Source: Entrophospora sp. SA101 (Eukaryota; Glomeromycota; Glomeromycetes; Entrophosporales; Entrophosporaceae). From it: DNA of 47,493 bases. The stretch's first letter is position 1. Each line of letters opens with the position of its first letter. The stretch is from assembly GCA_958430865.1 (NCBI GenBank), contig CAUDNR010000780.1, positions 67,362 through 114,854 of the forward strand. Reading direction: 5' to 3'. The translations under genes were made by a program, and so were the position numbers. Under the pieces are notes generated by a model. That model was not told the DNA's origin. It made no database searches and saw only the letters and a list, made by a program, of their open reading frames with translations. Shown one piece after another: positions 33,555 to 45,590 of this stretch.

Positions 33555-34800
33555 CAAGATCCAGTTTTGTATAGGAGTGATCGAAGTAAGCGCTAAGACA
33601 AGATTTATAAGCTTTAAAATATTCTAACGAACATTTTATCAATTATTCAATAGTTTGCACAAGCATTAAGGACAAGATCTATGAACAAAATATTCTAACG
33701 AACGTTTTATCAGTTTGTAGAAGTAAGTTTTAAGGACAAGATATATGAAGCTTACAAAATATTCTAATGAACGTTTTATCAATTATTACAAGTGTTAAGG
33801 ACAAGATCTATGAAGATTGCAAAGTATTCTAACAAACGTTTTATCAATCATTAAATAGTCTATGTAGGAGTAATCGAAGTAAGTTTTAAGGACAAGATCT
33901 ATGAACAAAATATTCTAACGAACGTTTTATTAATTATTCGATAATTTGTGTAGGAGTAATCGAAGTAAGTTTTAAGGACAAGATCTATGAACAAAATATT
34001 CTAACAAACGTTTTATTAATTATTCAATAGTTGTATAGGAGTGATCGAATTAAGCGTTAAGGACAAGATCTATGAACAAAATATACTAACGAACGTTTTT
34101 ACCAATTATTCAATAGTTGTATAGAAGTGATCGAAGTAAACGTTAAGGACAAGATCTATGAACAAAATATTCTAACGAACGTTTTACCAATTATTCAATA
34201 GTTTGTGTAGGAGTGATCGAAGTAAGTTTTAAGGACAAGATCTATGAACAAAATATTCTAACGAACGTTTTACCAATTATTCAATAGTTGTATAGAAGTG
34301 ATTGAAGTAAACGTTAAGGACAAGATCTATGAACAAATTATTCTAATAAACGTTTTATTAATTATTCAATATTTTGTGTAGGAGTAATCGAAGTAAGCGT
34401 TAGGGACAGAAAACATACTAACGAACGTTTTATCAATTATTCAATAGTTTGTGTAGGAGTGATCGAAGTAATCATTAAGGACAAGATTTATGAACAAAAC
34501 ATACTAACGAGCGTTTTATCAATTATTCAATAGTTGTATAGGGGTGATCGAATTAAGCGTAAGGACAAGGTCTATGAACAAAATATTCTAACGAACGTTT
34601 TATCAATTATTCAATAGTTGTATATGAGTGATCGAATTAAGTGGTAAGAACAAGATCTATGAAACTAGCAAAACAAGTTTTACAAAAATGAACGTTTATC
34701 AATCATTCAATAGTTTGTGTAGGAATGATCGAAGTAAGTGTTAAAGACAAGATCTATGAAGTTTGCAAAATATACTAACGAGCGTTTTATCAATCATCCA
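33555..34800 (-). repeat. repeat B array, right arm (inverted), about 14 units
   Basis: GGACAAGATCTATGAA starts units at about 33670, 33734, 33799, 33890, 33975, 34059, 34146, 34232, 34318, 34403, 34479, 34563, 34647 and 34745, a period of about 84-88 bp in the regular part. The unit continues CAAAATATTCTAACGAACG, TTTTATCAATTATTCAATAG and AGGAGTGATCGAAGTAAG. Reverse-complemented it aligns with the left-arm unit. No coding potential. Confidence 0.9.
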
Positions 34801-35492
34801 ATGTTCTAATCATTATATATGTACTGTATATACTGTAGGTAAAGAAAAATTTTAATATCTATTTATTTATTATATTTACTTTAAAATAAATAATTTTACT
34901 ATAAAGGACATACCTAAGTGATCAAAATCTGTAAATATTCATAATAATATAATACTTGGACATTTATTTCTACCTATACTTGCAATTGGACGCGTCAAAC
35001 AAAATTTTACACATATGAATATAAAGGCAAAATTTGACTTTGAAGGTCAGATTATTTTCGATTTTATTAACAGCCTGCTTTAAAAATTTTCTTAAAGCAG
35101 ATACATATGATAAAGTTACATTTCAAATTTGGCGATGGTTGCTACACAGCAAGGGTATTAAATGGGGGATTAGAAGTCATTTGATTGTTATCAAAAATTT
35201 ACTGTTTTACAACTCCTATATGTTACTATGACATGTCCCGTGACTGATATCAAGTGGACAACATTTCCGAAGCGGGCACGCGACTTGTGAGTTGGCGACT
35301 TCTATGACTGGGGACCCATTATTATCTTGTTATAATGGGGTTTCCTAATGAATAGTTGGCGACGACACCTGTTACTAAGTTGGGTATGTCGTATAGTGTG
35401 ATCCGAGTCTATGATCGATACTAGTACATCAATGTCTATTTTAAACTCATTCAGCGAGGCAAAAATCTAGTTTCTTGCAACAAAGGATCTGC
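34801..35492. other. non-coding stretch with a second GC-richer segment
   Basis: 34830-35200 is AT-rich with no supported gene. 35225-35430 is clearly richer in G and C, with GGGGACCCATTAT and ATAATGGGGTTTCC able to pair around a 9-nt loop. Nothing identifies its origin. Confidence 0.35.
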
Positions 35493-35630
35493 CATGCAGC
35501 CCAAATTGGTTCGATGGTCAAAATTATTCCAATTTTGATGGTAGAAAGCAGAAATCAATTACGACACTCACTATTAAAAACATAAGTGTAACTCCCTTTA
35601 TGACAGTGTCAAAATACTTTGGGCTGCATG
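35493..35630. mobile_element. 138-bp inverted-repeat element (MITE-like)
   Basis: CATGCAGCCCAAA at the left end is mirrored by TTTGGGCTGCATG at the right (13 bp perfect). The right end is followed by TA; the left flank is GC, so a TA duplication is not intact. Interior AT-rich, non-coding. Confidence 0.6.
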
Positions 35631-35639
35631 TATAACCCA

Positions 35640-36949
35640 AAGGCGAATAAGAATTCATTATTAATTACTTGGAATTACTATCAATTACTAATGATATTCT
35701 TTAATTAATTAATAAATGTTAGATTATGGTAATAATCGTAAAAGAAAAAGAATTGATGAATGACTAATGTTGTCTTTTTATTTTATTTTTATTTCATTCC
35801 TTAAAGCTAAATTATAATAATAATAAACCTTTTAAATGGTAGCCTTTTGGTTAATACTGAATACTTGAATTAATTGCAAGCAGCTCACAATAATTCGATG
35901 CTTGTCGATCAATTAGTTTACGAATTTACATTGGTTTTCGCTTGCTGCCTTTTTCTTGTATCTAGATAAATCTGTAAGCATACTTAATGGCACCAGATAA
36001 TTAAAGATGGCTCCTTTACAAAACATCTTCATAAAATAATTCTTTCGCCTAATAAAACACTTTTGTGGTCTGAAATTAAACGGCGGATTTAATCGTCCAT
36101 TTGTTATCAGAGTGTTATAGAACTCTGAGTTTTGCTATTAGTGTTGATTAATCAGTCTAGTGTTAACAACAGGTAGCAAGGTTTTATTTGCTTACTAAGA
36201 AGCAAAAGTTTGATTTTTGTAAAGTGTGAACGTTTTTGTTTACATGTAAAAGAGTTTGTGTTCCTGTGTAAGTCGTTATTCTTATTGTTGTAAAACGTAC
36301 GGCTGTTAAATAAGTAGTTTAAAGAGTCTTCTAAAGAGGTCAGACTAACAAGGCTTTTTAACGGCCAAAGAAAAATAAACGTAAATAAAGAAGAAACCTT
36401 AAAAGGGCCATATTTATTATTGTAATCGTACCATAAAATGTATTTACAGATTCGTCGAGGATTTCTAGGTACAAGAAAGGGGCAGTAAGCTGGATAAATT
36501 CGTAAATAAATTAATTGACGAGCATTAACCAAAAAGCGATCTCGCAATATTATGATTTCAGCAGTAGAAGGTTCTTTTTGATGTGTCTACTTGTGCTTAT
36601 ATTTCCACCATCCACAATACTATTGATAAGCAGCAGCCACAACCACTTTTTCACACTCATCAGAATCATTATAATTATTACCTTTCATATACCTATAACC
36701 TATATATATACATATATATATTTATTCGCCTTGTAGGTGTTACAACAAAACCTATAATAGTAATAGTTTGTTTAGTTAGATATCCATCCATCCATCAATT
36801 CCAAAATGTAAGACTTGTATTTCATTGGATGAAAAATAATTATTCACGCCCCACGTGCAAAATGTTTAATATGCACGTGAGTGATGGATAAGGCAGAAAA
36901 ATACCTCCCTCATTTTTCACGCTTTTAAAAAAAGACATAAAAATATAAA
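35640..36949. other. intergenic stretch; duplicated kinase 3' flank and RPT5 promoter side
   Basis: 35650-35940 resembles the 3' flank of the kinase at 12098-12400, with no kinase coding sequence beside it. Open frames at 36152-36547 (minus) and 36515-36891 (plus) lack protein-like composition. The last 100 bp hold the E-box pair annotated separately. Confidence 0.45.
36852..36879. promoter_or_regulatory. paired E-boxes (CACGTG) in palindromic arrangement upstream of RPT5
   Basis: CACGTGC at 36852-36858 and GCACGTG at 36873-36879 are perfect mirror images, 14 bp apart, 71-98 bp before the RPT5 ATG. CACGTG is the core site of bHLH factors. Their role here is inferred from position. Confidence 0.5.
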
Positions 36950-39049
36950 ATGTCTACTCTTGAAGATAAGCAACTTTGGGAAAAAGCAGACGAAGAAGGT
37001 TTAGAAGAACTTGGCCAAGAAATTTTAAGATCTAACCCTGAGGATATTAATAATCGCACACGTTTACTTGACAATGAAATGAAGGTTATTACATGTTATT
37101 ATCATTATTTATTATCATGATCGTTATCAATATTTTAATTAATTGATTGGTGATTTATTAATTAATTGATTGATTAATTGATTAATTGATTGATTTATTG
37201 GTTGATTTATTGATTGATAATTTTAATCTTGAAATGTTTACTTACACGCTTTTTATCATCATTTAATTAACTAGATGTTAAAATCAGAACATATGCGTCT
37301 AACACATGAACAAGGCAGTATGAGAGAGAAAATAAAGGATAATAAAGAAAAAATAAAAGTTAATAAACAATTACCGTGGCTTGTTGGTAATATTGTTGAG
37401 GTTGGTTTTTATATTGATTTTGACTATTCATTCAGATCTGTTGGAAATATTTTAATTTCTAGTAATTAATTTTTAGTGTAAATATTATAATCAAAGATAT
37501 TATTAATAAACCATTGTTACTAATGATTAGTTGCTTGATATGGATCCAAATGATGAACCAGAAGAAGATGGTGCAAATATAGATCTTGATGCACACCGTA
37601 AAGGAAAGTGTGCCGTGATCAAGACATCTACACGACAAGTAAAATTTAAACTATTTTTTTTTTTAGATTTTCATTGTTTTTTTATAAACCATTAAAAATA
37701 GTTTTTATTTTAGACTATTTTCTTGCCTTTAATTGGTCTTGTTGATCCCGCAACCATCAAACCAGGTGACTTAATTGGTGTAAATAAAGATAGTTATCTA
37801 GTATTAGACACATTACCAGCGGAGTAAATTGATTTATTTTATTTATTGTTGTAAAAAAAAAATAATGATAATAAATTATTATTCGTTTATAGATATGATT
37901 CTCGTGTTAAAGCTATGGAAGTTGATGAGAAACCAGCGGAAGATTATAATGATATCGGTGGCCTTGATAAACAAATTGAAGAATTGGTAGAAGCTATAGT
38001 GTTACCGATGACGCATGCAGAAAGATTTAAAAATTTGGGTATAAAACCACCAAAAGGTAATCTTTATTAGAGAAGAATGATGATGATAATATTTAAATCA
38101 TAGATTAATGTTCTTCAAATTGATTAAATTAGGTGTTCTTATGTATGGTCCTCCTGGTACTGGCAAAACATTGCTGGCAAGAGCTTGTGCTGCACAAACC
38201 AACTCTGCATATTTAAAATTAGCTGGTCCACAACTAGTACAGGTAAATAAATAAAAATCATAATCATGCTCAATATTTTATTTATATTTTATTGCTGCTG
38301 TTATTAATACTGTCATTATTGTTATTAGATGTTTATTGGTGATGGTGCTAAACTTGTACGTGATGCATTTAATTTGGCTAAAGAAAAGGCACCTGCTATT
38401 ATTTTTATTGATGAATTGGATGCTATAGGGACAAAAAGATTTGATAGTGAGAAAAGTGGTGATCGTGAAGTGCAAAGAACTATGTTGGAATTGTTAAATC
38501 AACTTGATGGTTTTAGCAGTGATGAAAGAATTAAGGTTTCATATTTATTAATTATTTTTTTTGCCAAGAAAAAGTATCATATATATAAATATATTAAATA
38601 TCTATTTATTTATTTAATTGTTAGGTAATCGCTGCTACAAATCGTATTGATATTTTGGATCCAGCACTTTTACGATCTGGTCGTCTTGATCGTAAAATCG
38701 AATTCCCCTTACCAAATGAAGAAGCTCGTGCTCGAATTCTTCAAATTCATTCACGTAAAATGACTGTTGGTAGTGATGTAAATTATGATGAATTATCACG
38801 TTGTTGTGATGAATTTAATGGTGCTCAGTGTAAGGCTGTGTGTGTTGAGGCTGGTATGTTGGCTTTAAGAAGAGGTGCTACTGAATTGAGTCATGAAGAT
38901 TTCATGGATGGTAATTGATTATCCTTTTATTAATATATATATATATATTGGTTTTTAATTATTATATAATTGATCTTCATTATTTTGACTGTATAGGTAT
39001 TCAAGAAGTTATGGCTAAAAAGAAAACCTCTTTACAATATTATGCATAA
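36950..39049 (+). CDS. RPT5: 26S proteasome regulatory ATPase RPT5 (PSMC3/S6A)
   Basis: Nine exons, 36950-37084, 37275-37400, 37531-37638, 37714-37823, 37893-38056, 38133-38242, 38329-38535, 38625-38910 and 38997-39049, give 432 aa in one frame (human PSMC3 439). The order is an N-terminal coiled coil ([13 protein letters not shown]), the OB domain ([16 protein letters not shown]), then the AAA+ domain: Walker A GPPGTGKT (about 220-227), Walker [12 protein letters not shown] (D279-E280), [20 protein letters not shown], and arginine-finger region [18 protein letters not shown]. The C-terminal end LQYYA is the HbYX-type tail that docks into the 20S alpha ring. [13 protein letters not shown] and [10 protein letters not shown] distinguish RPT5 from the other RPT subunits. 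It unfolds ubiquitinated proteins in the proteasome base. Intron 1 has a TTGAT simple repeat. Confidence 0.96.
37136..37222. repeat. (TTGATTAA)n-type simple repeat in RPT5 intron 1
   Basis: Degenerate TTGATT/TTAATTGA units over about 87 bp. A similar TTAATCAA run lies in MAK21 intron 1 (about 41217-41252). Confidence 0.8.
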
Positions 39050-39507
39050 ATACTGCAGCTACTATTACCATTACAACTATTGTTGTTGTCGTTGTTTATT
39101 TACTATTTATTTTTATTATTATTACATTACTATTTCAAAAAAAAAAAACCAAAAAAAACTAAAAAAAATAATAAAAATATTATTAAATATCAATTTTCTG
39201 TTTTTACATCTTAAAAAAAGTTACATAAAATAATCCCCAAAGCATTAATATAATGCGTTCTTAGATTTTTGTAAATATTCTTTTAAATACTATTATTAGT
39301 ATATATTTTTGTTTTTAATATTCCTCACTTGTAACATCATTGTCATTATTATTCATGATGAATGATATTTATCAAGATATAATGGTAAAAAATAACTCTT
39401 TGAAAAGTTTCTGATTCATCATCTTTAACAAGAAAAAAAGTTAATTGTTATTATTATACCATATATATATATATAGTCAAAAAGACAATATTTTTATTTA
39501 TTTCATA
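39050..39507. other. 3' side between convergent RPT5 and REX4
   Basis: AT-rich 3' untranslated and spacer sequence with A and T runs; no gene. The two genes converge here, so transcripts may overlap. Confidence 0.5.
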
Positions 39508-40903
39508 TTATTTGTTGTTAATATTATTATGAACTTGCATAAATTTTTTATTATTTAGTTGACACTGTTTTTTGACATGACTATATGACCCACACAAAAA
39601 ACATCTGCTCACATTCAATACAATATTAATTTTTTTTGTTTTCAATGCAATTTCCCATTCATCTTGTTTTAATCTATAAAGTAACATGCAGGTTTTTGCA
39701 TCTTCAGCCTATTAAAAAGTTCAATGTATTATTAATTTCTATTAAATCAACAAAAGAAAATTAATCAAATAAATAGATGAAATAAATTTATTATAAACTA
39801 ACGGAATCATGGGTCTTTTCTTGTATTTCTAATCCTAAGACTTCCCTGGCCAATTTTTTCAACGAAGGTGTCGTTAACTGACGTGTAACATCATATATTA
39901 TATGATAATAGTATGAAGTATCACGTACCATTGAGATGGGATGATACAATTTTAGAACCTATTAATAACGATATATTTTCTTTAAAGAAATCTAATAATA
40001 TATATACTAATAAAGTAGCTGTAAAAATTTGTGTTTTATTGTTACATTAAAATCAAATCCTAGAGATTGTCCAATTACTAGATTTCCTTCCATTAAGTCT
40101 TTTACTTCTTTATGAATATCTTTAAAGTCACAAGCTATTTTTTAAAAAAAAGGAAAGGAGGGAAGGAGAGAAAAAATAAATCATAATAATTAATTACGTG
40201 TATATATATATGTGTATATATACATATCACAATAAATAAATCTACCATTTACTAAATCGCCAGGATTTATTCCACTAAATTGAGTTCTATAATCTGTAAC
40301 TTTTTGCTTTGGTTTAACATACTTATCCATTAATGTTACTCCATAATAATTCACTATACTAACTCTAGCAAGCTCTGAAATTATACCGTTATACCCAACA
40401 CCGACCATCTCACAATCAATTGCTATACACTTGTCATTTATTAAATGCTTGTTAGGTCTACATAAATATTGTGTGTGTGATAAATGTATATATAATGAAC
40501 ATATATTGGAATTTGAATTTCTTTAATTAATAAATCACCCATAAAATTACATTTAAAAAAAAAATTACAACTTACGAATCGATTAAGTGTCGATTAAGAT
40601 GCATAAACCAATCATCGGTACTGTTAATATCAGATTGTAGATAATAATGTGTTGGATTAAGTGGCTTTTGTTCCTAATAATATTACAATAATAAATAAAT
40701 AAAAACCAAAATTATGTTTTTTTTTTTTTTAGGTAAAAATGAAGAACTTCAATAAGTACCAAGGGTGGTGGCGAGGGCGGTGGTAATGGTAATATGGGAG
40801 GCATTGGTAATTTATTATTATTTTTATTATATATTGGAGGATTAATAGAAGGTGAAAAAGGCGGTGGAGGGAAATAAATTGATTCAGTGTACGATGGTGT
40901 CAT
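39508..40903 (-). CDS. REX4: RNA exonuclease 4 (REX4) with C-terminal zinc knuckle
   Basis: Six exons on the minus strand, 40760-40903, 40576-40673, 40246-40457, 40046-40134, 39803-39958 and 39508-39708, give 299 aa in frame. A Pro-rich start ([31 protein letters not shown]) precedes a DEDDh exonuclease domain: [12 protein letters not shown] (D95, E97), [39 protein letters not shown] (about D179), and THDSAEDAKTC (H231, D236). All catalytic residues are present. This matches REX4, a nucleolar 3'-5' exonuclease involved in pre-rRNA processing. After the domain, residues 269-282 form [14 protein letters not shown], a CX2CX4HX4C zinc knuckle that REX4 proteins I know of do not have. The first exon's donor is the least certain. 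It is divergent from MAK21. Confidence 0.9.
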
Positions 40904-41138
40904 ATTTACTTTACTTATAGTATGTTTTATTTGATTTTACAATTTTTTATTTTTTGATTAAAATTTTTTTATTATTTTTTCTTTGCTAAATTTGGGCTAC
41001 TAACAAGTTCTTCAAAAAAAAAAAGGCCAGAGATTGATTTCGTGTTAATATTAAAGAAATATAAATAAACATATCACCAACTCACGTGATATAAATAAAA
41101 ATTTTCTGGATCTACTTTTTTTTTCATTTGAAAAAAAA
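40904..41138. promoter_or_regulatory. shared divergent promoter of REX4 and MAK21
   Basis: 235 bp separate the two start codons. AAAAATTTTC at 41097-41106 matches the fungal RRPE (rRNA-processing element) core and CACGTG at 41083-41088 is an E-box. Both sit near the MAK21 side. In yeasts RRPE marks co-regulated ribosome-biogenesis genes, which fits both neighbours. AT-rich sequence makes a chance RRPE match likely, so this is suggestive only. Confidence 0.5.
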
Positions 41139-42560
41139 ATGAGCAATAAATCAAAGAAACCCATTAGATCAAATCCAAAATTGGTAATTGCACATTTTGA
41201 ATATTATTATCGATTATTAATTAATCAATTAATCAATTAATCAATTAATTAAATTCCACATTGAAAATTTGTTGTCTTAGTATGTTGACGTAGAAAAAAG
41301 ATGGTATGCTATAAAACTTTCAAACTTAGAAGACTCTCATCAATCTTCCACAAACAATAATAACAATAGCACAGACAAACACACAGAAGCAAAGAAATTA
41401 CTGACAGAAGAGAATGAAAGATATGAAACAAATTTTAGACAAAAATTATCATCAGATGATCGTAATTTTTATACAACAATGTTAAAATCTGGTACATTAA
41501 ATGATAAATTATCAACATTATCTATTCTGGTCGATGAGTCTCCGCTTCATTCTGTAAAATATTTTGAGACATTACTTGCAATGGCAGAAAAAAAAAGTAG
41601 AAATGAAGCAGTTCAATCAATATTCACTATAATGAGTTTAATGATTGAATCGGTTTTACCTGATAGAAAACTTAAGCGAGTTATTAAATTTCTTTTTGAT
41701 TAATTTTTTAAATATAAACATCAATAAATGTTTATATTGATATATATTTTTTTTTTACATAGATATTTCAGTGATCAACCATTTAATGGGACAAATGTGA
41801 CACCTCAACATTTAATAATTTGGGCATTTGAAGATTTTTTGAAAAATTTTTATTTTAATTTTATTAAAATAGTTGAAGTATGATTAATTCATTATAATTT
41901 GTTCACATAAGGATCATGAACAATGAAAATGATTAATTAATTATAAAAATTAATAATTAATTAAATTTTTATTCATTTATGTAGTCGTTGGCACATGATG
42001 TGTTGGATCATGTAAGGCAGCAAATGGTTAAAATAATTTTTACATTGTATAGAGATAAACCAGAACAAGAACAAAATTTATTAAGACTATTAGTATTTAA
42101 ATTGGTAAATAGAAATACCAATATAACCCAATTATATATCTTTCTTTCCTTAATTTAAAATTATTATATCAATCTAATTATTATATATAGGGGGATTCAG
42201 ACCGTAAAGTGGCATCTAAAGCTTCATTTATGATAAATCAACTTTATGAATCACATCCAAAAAAGAAATTAGATGTAATAAAAGAAATAGAACAATTAAT
42301 ATTATCACCTGGAGCAAATCATCACACACAATATTATGGAATAATATCATTAAATCAAACCATCCTTAAAAACCATGAAAAGGATGTTGCAAATAAATTG
42401 ATTGAAATTTATTTTGTAATGTTTAGAAAATTGTTAAATGAAAAAAATCAAAATCAAACAACTGGAAAAAAAAAATCATTCCAAAAAGATGATAATAAAA
42501 ATAATAATTATAAATCACAAGGGCACAAAAATGGCAATAATAAAAATAATCAAAAGAATT

Positions 42561-42599
<39 letters not shown>

Positions 42600-44602
42600 T
42601 GAGAAGGAGGAAAAATATTAATTATAAAGTTGTTGATGATGAAAATGGAAATATTGATCAGGATCTTATAGATTCAAAAATGGTGTCAGCAATATTAACA
42701 GGAATTAACAGGGCATTCAAATTCGCTAAAGTAGATGATAACATGTATGTAGTTAAATATTAAATTATTATAATTATAATTATTATTTTAATTATTTTTA
42801 TTATTATTATTTGTTGTATTAATATTAATTTTATGTGCAATGTTTATTTTATTAGGTATAAAGAAAATATTGATATATTATTTAAATTTACTCATATTGG
42901 AAATTTCAATATAAGTATACAGGCATTAATGTTAATATATCAAGTATCATTAACAAAAGAAGTAAATAAGTCATTTTATTTATTCTCTAATTTTTTTTTT
43001 TAAAGAAATAAATATTATTTACTTATTCTTATATTCTTTGTCCAGGAATTTTCTGATAGATTTTATCGAACACTTTATGATTCATTACTTGATCCACGTC
43101 TAATACATTCCTCCAAACAAGCATTGTACTTGAACCTTTTCTTTAAAGCTTTGAAAAATGATAATCTGATTAGTAGAATACAAGCTTTTCTCAAAAGACT
43201 AGTACAAATATGCAATCATCAACAACCACATTTTATTTGTGGTGCTTTTTATATGATGTCTGAGGTAATCTATAGAAATTTAAATTGAATTGCTTGTTTA
43301 TTCATGATCATTATATTTCATCAGAATTTTATAAATTAATTGCTGTTGTTATTGATAATTGATAATTTATAAAGTTATTGAATATAAAACCAAGTCTTAG
43401 ATCTTTGATTGATCAACCTGAGGAAAATGACGAAGAACATTTTGTAGACATTCCATCAGATGAAGATGAAAATGAAAAACGGCAACAATTAAATTTAAAA
43501 AAAAACAAGAAAAGAAAATTTGCAACACCTCAACCAATCAAATCATCGGCTCAACCAATTAAATCTAGTGCTAATGACAGGATATATGATGGTCGTAAAA
43601 GAGATCCAAAATATTGCAATGCAGATCAAACTTGTATCTGGGAATTGGTAATTATCGTGTTTTAAATTTAATTAATTAATTAATGAACTATGGTGGTAAT
43701 TCTATTTATAAATTAATGTCATGTTTATTTAAAAAATCGCCATTAGTGTTCATTTCTTGATCATTTCCATCCAACTGTTTCGCTATATGCAAAAAATATA
43801 ATCACCAACATAAAAATTAACTCACAACCAGAAATTCATTTACACACACTGACTCATTTCTTGGATAGATTTGTTTATCGTAATCCTAAAAAAAATGATA
43901 GTGTCAAAGGTGGTGGAAGCGTTCTACTACAACCTAGCGTCAAAGCTATTTCAGAACAAGGTATGGTTGTTATGAAAAAAGGTGCAGGAATCGGTAAGGA
44001 TGAATTGAATGTTAATTCGGAAGAATTTTGGAGGAAAAAACTGGATGATGTGCCTGCTGATCAAGTATGTAATTGAGAAAAAATTTATGTAATTTAATTA
44101 TTTAATTAGCCTTTATTATTTAATAATTAATTTTTTCTTATTTACAAAGAGATTTTTCCATAAATATTTTACACAAAAACATGAGAATTCAAAACCTACA
44201 AAGAAAAAGAAAAAATTAACAAATGAGGATGGTGATGATGATGAAGTAGATACAATGATACTTGCCGATGAAAATGTTGGATCAGACGAAGAGGAAGAAA
44301 TCGAGAAAGAAATTTGGAAGGCAATGAAACAAGGTCTACCAGAATTAGATTCTGATCTTGATAATGATGATGACGACGACGACGACGACGACGACGACAA
44401 CGATGATGACGATGGCAACGACGACGACGAAGATATTGAATTAGAAGATGCTATGAGTATTTCGTCTAATGATGATGATGATGTGAATGATATAAGCGAC
44501 GTGAGTGATATGAGTGATATGAGTGATGGCGACGATGTGGAAATGATTGAGAAAAATGTTAGCAGTGATGATAGTGATGATAGTGATGATAGTGATGATT
44601 GA
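41139..44602 (+). CDS. MAK21: MAK21/NOC1 (CEBPZ family), 60S ribosome assembly factor
   Basis: Ten exons, 41139-41183, 41281-41679, 41763-41877, 41985-42104, 42191-42744, 42856-42961, 43046-43264, 43375-43647, 43747-44064 and 44150-44602, about 866 aa. Family marks are EKRWYAIKL, GTLNDKLSTLSILVDESPLH, FKLGDSDRKVASKASF, the CBF/Mak21 domain with YDGRKRDPKYCNADQTCIWE, DHFHPTVSLYAKNI and HFLDRFVYRNPKK. The C-terminal 110 residues are extremely Asp/Ser-rich, and a poly-Asn/Lys insert lies around 42560-42600. MAK21 pairs with NOC2 to escort early pre-60S particles in the nucleolus. The N terminus is much shorter than in yeast or human. The exon 2/3 junction is off by one base with canonical sites; all other junctions keep phase. 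Confidence 0.92.
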
Positions 44603-45590
44603 TTGATTGATGAGAAATTGCAATGAATCCTATTTAATATAAATTAAATTATTCCGTTATAAAGTCGAGGGAAATAGTAAAACTAATTGATTAATGTACA
44701 AAAAATTTAGAACAAAAACGAGAAAAAACTCGTAATACAATTACAACTGAATATTCATAAATCAAATAATTTAAATATTATTATATCTATATCATATATA
44801 TAAACACCTAACAAAATATTCTTTATGTTATGAATTTACAGTGACAATGGTGGTGCTGTTAATGTTGACCAACTCAAGATGCTATTTTGAAAAGTAAAAT
44901 TTATTTGTGCACGCGCACACTAATATATACATTGCTTGGCCTTTTTTTGTCTTGCAATTTTAGATCAAAAACTCCATTTGATATTGGAGTGGTGTTCTCC
45001 AGCAAAATCGAGAAATTTAACTTGTTTTTTTTTTGCCGTCATCATTGCTGTTGCTGCTGTTATTATTAGTACCAGTAATGCTTAAGCGGTAAAAAAATAA
45101 GCTATAATATACATAATAATACGTGGATTATACATTATTGACAATTATAGGGAATTTGCGCAAGTATATATTTTATTTGATGAGAAACATAAAATACCAC
45201 TATTTTTAGGGAAAATCGAGTCAATAAATTAATTGAATATAACTTACAATAAAAGCTCCATTCTTATCATCAAATACAATATTTTTTATATTGAAAGTAA
45301 TATGGTACCATTTTTTGGTGGGTAAAAAATCTAACCATTACAAAGAGGCCATTTTTCTTTCAATATCCCATCTTTTCTAGATATGACTTTGCTGATCTTT
45401 TATCCAAAATTATTTCAGAAATGTGATTAATAAAATCTGGAATCCTGAGGTTGAATTTTTGGATAAAGATATTTACAATTCATCATTTAAAATACTAACT
45501 GGTTTGCCCGGCCTGGCGATCCAAGGACCCAATTAATTGAATGGACATTTCTGCAAAAATGAAGATCCTGCGCAATTTATTTCTAGAGAA
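44603..45590. other. intergenic AT-rich stretch
   Basis: No gene supported. 45340-45590 has some less AT-rich, possibly once-coding pieces on the plus strand, but no frame persists. Confidence 0.4.

Noticed and set aside
31552..34800. Repeat blocks considered as a CRISPR array
   Set aside because: Repeats are adjacent or degenerate with no unique spacers of constant length, and the genome is eukaryotic.
35034..35231. 65-aa open frame, faintly reminiscent of group II intron or transposase proteins
   Set aside because: Too short and no diagnostic residues; stops in all neighbouring frames.
36152..36891. Open frames of 131 aa (minus) and 102 aa (plus)
   Set aside because: No domain, no splice logic, and compositions typical of random AT-rich DNA.
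40712..40759. Continuation of REX4 exon 1 to a stop (63-aa open frame)
   Set aside because: A donor after TTG at 40760 joins in phase to the conserved exon 2; the extension runs into a poly-A tract.
44116..44418. 100-aa serine-rich open frame on the minus strand
   Set aside because: Antisense shadow of the Asp/Ser codon repeats in the last MAK21 exon.
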